DNA from: Glaciecola sp. UBA2563
GTDB taxonomy: Bacteria > Pseudomonadota > Gammaproteobacteria > Enterobacterales > Alteromonadaceae
Direction: 5' to 3'
NCBI GenBank assembly: GCA_002340325.1
Contig: DDLV01000008.1
Location: 1 to 64,000 of the forward strand
Length of the DNA: 64,000 nucleotides
Below, in pieces: positions 58,643 through 64,000 of the stretch. The position numbers and the translations under genes are program-made. The notes beneath the pieces were generated by a model. It did not search any database, was not told the origin of the DNA, and was given only the letters and a program-made list of their open reading frames with translations. Position 1 is the first letter of the stretch; each line of letters starts with the position of its first letter.

Positions 58643-59935
58643 ATGTCTGAAGAGTTAATTGGAGTCGTACTCTTTTTTGTAGCGCTTGTCATGCTGTTTG
58701 GTGGATACTACGTCGCATTTACGTTCGCTGGCGTTTCGGTTTTGGTAGGTGTGATATTCATGGGCATTGACCTATTTGAATTCATGCCCTATCGCATCAT
58801 GAGTATCATGGAAAATACCACCTTGATGTCGATTCCTATGTTCATTTTTATGGGTATCGTGCTGCAAAAAACGGGGTTAGCTGAGCGATTATTAGAATCA
58901 TCTGCGAAACTTTTTGGTGGAATGTCTGGCGGTGTTGCTATTTCCACCATTATTGTCGGCGCACTGCTAGCAGCATCAACAGGTGTTGTAGGGGCGTCCG
59001 TTGTTGCAATGGGAGTGATTTCACTTCCCGTAATGCTGAAGAATAATTATCACCAACCTACCGCTGCGGGCGTCATCTGCGCATCAGGTACACTTGGACA
59101 AATCATTCCACCCTCCATCATTTTGATAATTCTTGGCGACGTCATGGGGATAGCGGTTGGAGATTTGTTTAAAGCAGCAGTGGTGCCAGGAGTGATGTTA
59201 ATCGGCGCTTATGTACTTTATATTCTCGCGCTAAGTAAGTTACGGCCACACTATTGTCCGCCCATTCCGGTATATGAAGATAAAAAGACCGTTATCTTAC
59301 AAGCAGCTAAAGATATAGTACCGCCATTGCTGCTAATCATTGCCGTGTTAGGTTCTATTTTTAGCGGTGTGGCAACGCCTACAGAGTCATCCGCGATTGG
59401 CGCGGTAGGTTCAATGGTGCTTGCCCAATTCTATGGTGGTATATCTGTCAAAACGATCATCGATGTGTCCAAAGAGTCCGTTAAAGTATCCTCAATGATT
59501 TTTGCTGTTTTGATCGGTGCTACTGCGTTTTCTATGGTGTTCAGTTATTCAGGTTCGGAATATTTAGTCGAGGAGTTTTTCCTAGAGTTGCCCGGTGAAA
59601 AATGGACATTTATTATTCTGGTAATGGTGGCCATTTTGATACTGGGCTTTTTTATCGACTTTATTGAAATTGCCTTCTTGGTAGTACCAATAATAACGCC
59701 AGTAGCCATGGCACTAGACATTGATTTAGTCTGGTTTGCGATTTTGATTTCGATGAATTTGCAGACCTCGTTTTTATCACCGCCCTTCGGGTTTAGTTTA
59801 TTTTATCTCAAAGGTGTGGCACCAAAATCGATGAAGACGACGACAATATATAAGGGCGCAATTGCCTTTATTATTCTGCAAGTGTTAGTGCTGAGTCTAA
59901 TTGTTGCATTTCCCGAAACATTTATTTTCTTTTGA
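58643..59935 (+). CDS. dctM: TRAP transporter large membrane subunit DctM
   Basis: A large membrane subunit of 430 residues and about 12 helices. Family motifs: MSIPMFIFMGIVLQKTGLAERLLESSAKLFGGMSGGVAISTIIVGALLAASTGVVGASVVAMGVISLPVML, PPSIILIILGDVMGIAVGDLFKAAVVPG and ATPTESSAIGAVGS. It carries the solute with sodium ions. It immediately follows dctQ. A hairpin terminator lies after it. Confidence 0.95.
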   Translation: MSEELIGVVLFFVALVMLFGGYYVAFTFAGVSVLVGVIFMGIDLFEFMPYRIMSIMENTTLMSIPMFIFMGIVLQKTGLAERLLESSAKLFGGMSGGVAISTIIVGALLAASTGVVGASVVAMGVISLPVMLKNNYHQPTAAGVICASGTLGQIIPPSIILIILGDVMGIAVGDLFKAAVVPGVMLIGAYVLYILALSKLRPHYCPPIPVYEDKKTVILQAAKDIVPPLLLIIAVLGSIFSGVATPTESSAIGAVGSMVLAQFYGGISVKTIIDVSKESVKVSSMIFAVLIGATAFSMVFSYSGSEYLVEEFFLELPGEKWTFIILVMVAILILGFFIDFIEIAFLVVPIITPVAMALDIDLVWFAILISMNLQTSFLSPPFGFSLFYLKGVAPKSMKTTTIYKGAIAFIILQVLVLSLIVAFPETFIFF

Positions 59936-59956
59936 TTATGCTTAATATGACCTAAA

Positions 59957-59984
59957 AAGGCGTGCAATTTAGCACGCCTTATTG
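59957..59984. terminator. Bidirectional terminator
   Basis: AAGGCGTGC-AATTT-AGCACGCCTT forms a 9-bp G+C-rich stem between dctM and the convergent DUF2884 gene, with A and T runs on either side. Confidence 0.9.
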
Positions 59985-60006
59985 TGTTACCGGGAGAGGA
60001 ACAACA

Positions 60007-60807
60007 TTAAAAAGTATAGGTATAGCTGCCTTTGTTAGTGTTAATTACGTCAATGTTGGGCATCTCCGCAATGCTTGCTTTCATTTCTTCCTCAAGCGCA
60101 TCGATTTCGACAAAACTATCGCAGATGACTTCTGCTCGCTGTTCAATTAGTTCACCCCTTGCTTCCATATCTTGTTCAATTTGCGCGGCAAAGGTTTCCA
60201 TTCTTTCTCCAAATGATTGTGCACTGTCTGAATTTAGCATCTGTTTACCTAACGCAATTAACAGGTAGCCCATTGAGTTTTCGACTGTTTCTTCAACAAG
60301 TGTCTCAATGCGCTGTTCAAAGCTGTCGCTGAACATCTCAGAGAGTACCTCACCGTTTTCAGTGATTTCAAAGTTGTTCGAATCAAACCGAACATCAACT
60401 TCGTCTTTGATACCATGTAATTCCTCTGTGAGGTTAACCGCGATTTCGCTGTTCTCGCCCAACAGTCCAGAAAACGCTAGATTGACACCATCGATGGCTA
60501 AATCAACAGCTTCAATGACCACCTCTCTAACTTCGGGCACAACATTTTTGACACTACGAGAATAATTAGATACCAGTGAACGTTGACTGGAAGAGAGATC
60601 GACCTCTTTTCCATCAACAAGCAATTGTTCATCGTTGATGATGCTATAAATTGTTTTGTTGTCTGCAGTAAATGTCAAAACATCATTCTGTATTTTCATG
60701 CCGGCATTAAAGTTCACATCACAACTATCGAGGTCTACGTGTGAGTTGCTTGCAAAAGCAAATGAGCTGGCAGATAAGATAATGGCGCTTGCGATAAGTG
60801 TTCTCAT
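60007..60807 (-). CDS. DUF2884 (YggN-like) periplasmic protein
   Basis: A protein of 266 residues with a signal peptide (MRTLIASAIILSASSFAFA). The mature part begins SHVDLDSCDVNFNAGMKIQNDVLTFTADNKTIYSI and continues with long helices (VREVVIEAVDLAIDGVNLAFSGLLGENSEIAVNLTEELHGI), the pattern of the YggN family of unknown function in Vibrio, Shewanella and Alteromonas relatives. It is monocistronic and convergent with dctM. Two Cys (28 and near 230) may form a disulfide. Function is not established. Confidence 0.85.
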   Translation of the reverse strand: MRTLIASAIILSASSFAFASNSHVDLDSCDVNFNAGMKIQNDVLTFTADNKTIYSIINDEQLLVDGKEVDLSSSQRSLVSNYSRSVKNVVPEVREVVIEAVDLAIDGVNLAFSGLLGENSEIAVNLTEELHGIKDEVDVRFDSNNFEITENGEVLSEMFSDSFEQRIETLVEETVENSMGYLLIALGKQMLNSDSAQSFGERMETFAAQIEQDMEARGELIEQRAEVICDSFVEIDALEEEMKASIAEMPNIDVINTNKGSYTYTF

Positions 60808-61064
60808 TTTATGATTCCTGATTTACTTTAATATTCTTACATCTTCATCAACTTTGTTTTTGTAACAAACAAGTATGGTGCCAAAGTGTAAAGCATTGAA
60901 TTATATGAATATATTTCATTATTAGTTTCAAGTGAGTTATAAAAATACTATTAATTAGCCATTTGTACTAATTTTTGGTTTGGATTTTTTACTTCCTAAC
61001 TTGTAATACACCGATAGTGCGATATGTTGTGCCTAATACAGTTGAAAATGAGCGCATTTACGCA

Positions 61065-61730
61065 GTGAAAAAATTTGTACGACATTGTATCAGGTGTACA
61101 AAATGGACTTTTATTATTGCTGTTGTGGTGATGTTTAGCCTACTGGGAACCGCACCGTTTTACGTTTACCATCAATTTAGTACTGAAACGCCAATTGCCA
61201 AATTTCAATTTAGTTACATTACAAAGGATGTGTATTACATTGACTTTTTTAATGGCGATATGTGCGAATCGTCTAGATATAAAGTGCGTGGTGATCAGGT
61301 GCAATTCGACGCGAGTTTCCTAAAGTGGCAGGACTGGATCACACTGCTCGGGGCTGAGCCTATGCATCGTTTTGAACGCATGAGTGGGCGCTACAGGAAC
61401 ATACAAGATGAAAGACAAAATGTTAGAACTGTGATGTATATGAGTCCCAACGTAGTATTTGATCCTTTTTCAGAAACACCATTGAATGCGGGTTCAAATT
61501 GGCTAGTTTCGACTCAATATGGTTCATCAATCTACGTTGATATTGATCCAACTCTTCTTTACACCATTTACAAAACTGAAGACGGCATGATTGTGAAAAG
61601 CCAATCAGTTATCGCATTTAAAGAAGAAGACTTGGTTATCGATATTAATCCTAACTGTATCGATTCAAAAAGTATCTTCGAAAAATCTTCAAAATACGTA
61701 AATGATGTCTTTGTGTCTTTCTTCAGTTAA
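61065..61730 (+). CDS. Hypothetical membrane-anchored protein
   Basis: The product has about 221 residues, with one transmembrane helix near the N-terminus (WTFIIAVVVMFSLLGTAPFYVYHQF) and a periplasmic domain with strands (AKFQFSYITKDVYYIDFFNGDMCESSRYKVRGDQVQFDASFLKWQDWITLLGAEPMHRFERMSGRYRN). The last part contains SNWLVSTQYGSSIYVDIDPTLLYTIYKTEDGMIVKS. The frame is open back to a TTG at 60975, which would add 30 residues of poor composition; the GTG at 61065 is preferred but not certain. The composition resembles envelope proteins of unknown function in Alteromonadales; no family was identified. Confidence 0.55.
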   Translation: MKKFVRHCIRCTKWTFIIAVVVMFSLLGTAPFYVYHQFSTETPIAKFQFSYITKDVYYIDFFNGDMCESSRYKVRGDQVQFDASFLKWQDWITLLGAEPMHRFERMSGRYRNIQDERQNVRTVMYMSPNVVFDPFSETPLNAGSNWLVSTQYGSSIYVDIDPTLLYTIYKTEDGMIVKSQSVIAFKEEDLVIDINPNCIDSKSIFEKSSKYVNDVFVSFFS

Positions 61731-61921
61731 CACGAAATTTAGTGTTCGTTTAGATTGACCTTGTATAATTTGAGTTACAGTGTCGTGCTGATCAATCGCA
61801 GAGTATTTGCGGATAAGTGCTAGGTTCACTTGATCTGACAATGTAAAGCAACCCTATATAAACCTAGTTATCGCTCACTCCAACAATATTTGTATCTAAA
61901 CATTCGTCAAAACTGTAAGTT

Positions 61922-62125
61922 ATGCCAAAAAGAACATCTATCAATCAAATAGATAAAATTGAATCGGCAAACGATATAGAGGATATGGTTTTTGACAAGA
62001 GAGCGGGATGGAGGGCAAATCAGGCGAAAGCGCGAAGACGACAGAGGCGATACAAACGAAAAATGACGAAAGCCATTTTTCTCGATGCATTGAACCAAGA
62101 TGACACAAAAGACGACACTATGTGA
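61922..62125 (+). CDS. Small basic hypothetical protein
   Basis: A 67-residue protein rich in Arg/Lys (RRRQRRYKRKMTKA) with acidic ends. No signal peptide or known domain. It precedes the next hypothetical by 24 bases on the same strand, which supports it being real, but codon signal is weak. It could bind nucleic acid; this is speculation from charge. Confidence 0.45.
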   Translation: MPKRTSINQIDKIESANDIEDMVFDKRAGWRANQAKARRRQRRYKRKMTKAIFLDALNQDDTKDDTM

Positions 62126-62149
62126 GCGTAAGAATGTCGGAGTATAAAG

Positions 62150-62509
62150 ATGGCATTTGTAGAACAGCTGACCACATTAAAAGGTAGCGATTATTGCATT
62201 CCAGTGGTGACGTTGAAAAATGGTAGCGTAGAGACGACAGGTAATACCTATCGTCTCGGTTATCATTTCCAACAATTGATTATTCCAAAGGTGCATGAAC
62301 TAGACAAGTTAGCATTGGTCATGCAAGGTGAAATTCCACACAGTAACAACAGCTTAGTGATAAATTGTAGCCGTCGAGTGTTTTTGTCTGGCATGCGATA
62401 CCTTGCGGTGAGAAACGATAGATGGGTTATCGTCCAGAGCATTGCACCCCCTCATATGCAATATGAAATTATTGGAGAAATAATTGCGAAGGCGGTTATC
62501 ACACATTAA
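62150..62509 (+). CDS. Hypothetical protein
   Basis: A 119-residue cytosolic protein preceded by GGAG at good spacing. It is mixed alpha/beta with DYCIPVVTLKNGSVETTGNTYRLGYHFQQLIIPKVHELDKLALV. No family recognised. It may form a small operon with the basic protein upstream. The following chemoreceptor is 133 bases away, so a functional link is uncertain. Confidence 0.55.
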   Translation: MAFVEQLTTLKGSDYCIPVVTLKNGSVETTGNTYRLGYHFQQLIIPKVHELDKLALVMQGEIPHSNNSLVINCSRRVFLSGMRYLAVRNDRWVIVQSIAPPHMQYEIIGEIIAKAVITH

Positions 62510-62641
62510 CCCAACTCGTTAGAACATCGCAGTAGTAACCTTCCTACAGTAAAGAACAGCGATTATGAACTTCCACAACCACATATCGCTGCAAACTCTG
62601 AGCAAAGATAGCTATTAATGAAATAGTGAAAATGCCGATAA

Positions 62642-64000
62642 ATGAATAACGAAAAGGAGTCCGATATTGTTCGGCATATTCATCGGCGATCATCAATGAA
62701 AGTAAAACATAAACTCATCTCTATTTCCGCAGTGTTAAGCATCGGATTGATTGGGCTGGGTTTAGTCTTTTTCGTGCTTAACGATTCCGTCCAGCAAAAA
62801 CTGGGCATGGCATCGAGTCTATCCAATCAAGCCGTGTCTTCTTCAGCAGATACGGAACAAACACTTGACGGATTGAGCAATTCTTTAAATCAAGTTGCGA
62901 ATGAACTCGATGTGGATTCTCAAACGCTTGAAGGAAACAAACTGCGTTTAAGCTTGCTTGAAAGAAAATCAAAAGGGATCTACGAAAGGCTCGAAGATTT
63001 GCGTCTGGTCATAGAAGACATTACACCAATTCTACCTGAAGGCAGTGCTGCTATTTTCGAAATTGAAGATGCTGTGTATGAACTTGAGGATATTCAAAGT
63101 GAAGTAAAACGCGAACTCGAAGCAAATATACAAACAATTACTGGCGAAAATAATGCATCCGCAGATAGCATCATTTTAAAAACCGAGCAGCTAAATGAAC
63201 TAAATCAAAAGTTTAAGAGCGCATTTAACGAGCTTATTCAGGTAAATAATCAAAACATAGATAACAATACCGCAGCAATTGCCACTATCGCAGATATTAA
63301 TGAGCAGCAAAATTCTTCATCAATTTATATTTTTGCCGCCATTCTGGTTATTGCAATTCTTGTTATAGTTGCCAATACATATGTGTTTTTCCTTGTCACC
63401 AAACCGTTAGATAGCATTAGTAAAAACATCGGCGAAGTAGCCTCTGGGAATTTAAATACACATTTTAAAGCATCGTCAGACGATGAGTTTGGCGCGCTAT
63501 CAAGTGCCATGAATGAAATGGTCGACACATTAAAGACAATGATTTACCGGATAAACAATGATGCGAAGTCTTTGCTGAGTACAGCGCAAGAGTTAGAGGT
63601 AATAAGCCTAAATACGCAAAGTGCAGTTGAAAATGAACGCGCAGAGATAGAACTTATTATCGAAGCTACTTCGCAGATGTTAAGAACTGTTGAATCGGTT
63701 GCATCTGCATCAAATGATTCCAAAGACTCAGCAATAGCGACTGAAGGTGCGTCACAGGAGGGAGGAGCAATTGTTAAAGGTAATATTGATAGAGTAACGG
63801 CGTTAGCAAATGGTTTTCGCCACGGTGCTACCATAGTAGGTAATGTTGAAACACATACGCTTGCTATTAACAGGATCGTTGACGTTATCAAAGAAATTAC
63901 AGAACAAACAAATCTCTTGTCACTTAACGCCGCGATTGAAGCTGCTCGCGCTGGAGAGCAAGGGCGAGGGTTCGCCGTAGTAGCCAACGAAGTAAGAGAG
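62642..64000 (+). CDS. Methyl-accepting chemotaxis protein, 3' end missing
   Basis: An open frame running off the window end, with about 450 residues visible. A first transmembrane helix (ISISAVLSIGLIGLGLVFFVLN), a helical periplasmic sensor of about 180 residues, a second helix (IFAAILVIAILVIVANTYVFF), a HAMP domain (KPLDSISKNIGEVASGNLNTHF) and the start of the signalling hairpin ITEQTNLLSLNAAIEAARAG-EQGRGFAVVANEVRE are visible. The start may be ATG 62642 or ATG 62696; the latter gives a cleaner transmembrane N-terminus. It transmits a periplasmic signal to CheA/CheW. The sensor domain resembles a four-helix bundle; no ligand can be predicted. Confidence 0.9.
   Translation, partial: MNNEKESDIVRHIHRRSSMKVKHKLISISAVLSIGLIGLGLVFFVLNDSVQQKLGMASSLSNQAVSSSADTEQTLDGLSNSLNQVANELDVDSQTLEGNKLRLSLLERKSKGIYERLEDLRLVIEDITPILPEGSAAIFEIEDAVYELEDIQSEVKRELEANIQTITGENNASADSIILKTEQLNELNQKFKSAFNELIQVNNQNIDNNTAAIATIADINEQQNSSSIYIFAAILVIAILVIVANTYVFFLVTKPLDSISKNIGEVASGNLNTHFKASSDDEFGALSSAMNEMVDTLKTMIYRINNDAKSLLSTAQELEVISLNTQSAVENERAEIELIIEATSQMLRTVESVASASNDSKDSAIATEGASQEGGAIVKGNIDRVTALANGFRHGATIVGNVETHTLAINRIVDVIKEITEQTNLLSLNAAIEAARAGEQGRGFAVVANEVRE

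Noticed and set aside
61907..62098. Minus-strand ORF opposite the small basic protein
   Set aside because: It has no ribosome site and lies opposite a frame that has a following co-directional gene; neither is strong but the plus frame is better.

Overview
The window looks like chromosomal DNA of a marine Gammaproteobacterium, most likely from the Alteromonadales (Alteromonas/Glaciecola-like). The reasons are a moderately low G+C content, an MSHA-type secretin, a YggN/DUF2884 protein, several NarL-type two-component pairs, a TRAP transporter, and intergenic long-hairpin repeats. Genus is inference only. No rRNA, tRNA, CRISPR array, transposase or prophage was seen.

Layout. 0-2.4 kb: end of an MSHA-like secretin, a TPR protein and a small hypothetical gene. 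2.5-6 kb: secreted polyhydroxybutyrate depolymerase and an acetoacetyl-CoA thiolase. 6.2-13.7 kb: mixed genes (GTP cyclohydrolase II, a GGDEF/EAL sensor with altered motifs, two cytochromes, a GST, RecQ). 13.7-16.3 kb: a tightly overlapping four-gene minus-strand operon with a MotA/TolQ/ExbB-type proton channel. 17-25 kb: PepSY protein, TonB-dependent receptor with a run of 21 aspartates, a three-gene ABC importer and a porin. 25-30 kb: SHOCT protein, a hypothetical gene, isocitrate dehydrogenase and a divergent LysR regulator. 30-40 kb: regulators (response regulator, hybrid kinase, FIST protein, NosR-like flavo/iron-sulfur membrane protein, a second kinase/regulator pair) and an aldehyde dehydrogenase. 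40-54 kb: PQQ-dependent alcohol dehydrogenase, XoxJ-like binding protein, a PedABC-type ABC system with a beta-propeller protein, complete pqqABCDE plus a short M16 peptidase, and a PedF-type cytochrome c. 54-60 kb: Cache-domain kinase/regulator pair and a TRAP transporter. 60-64 kb: DUF2884 protein, small hypotheticals and a chemoreceptor cut by the window end.

How it fits together. From about 17 to 54 kb the genes form what reads as one periplasmic alcohol-oxidation supercluster: cofactor synthesis (pqqA-F), the quinoprotein dehydrogenase, its cytochrome acceptor, aldehyde dehydrogenase, accessory binding proteins, transporters and several regulators. The dehydrogenase carries the Asp-Tyr-Asp signature (Asp324/Asp326) associated with lanthanide rather than calcium use. 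The PepSY protein, the poly-Asp TonB receptor and its ABC importer are therefore candidates for lanthanide capture and uptake. A recurring box of the form TTCCTnCTTTAGTAGGA or its reverse lies upstream of the receptor, dehydrogenase, PedABC operon, pqqA, cytochrome, aldehyde dehydrogenase and one response regulator, suggesting a shared regulon.

Three kinds of short repeat occur between genes: a 76-bp element with perfect 11-bp terminal inverted repeats and a related partial copy; a pair of long palindromes with a conserved loop (one has a perfect 26-bp stem and sits inside the PedABC operon); and two other multi-segment cruciform-like elements.
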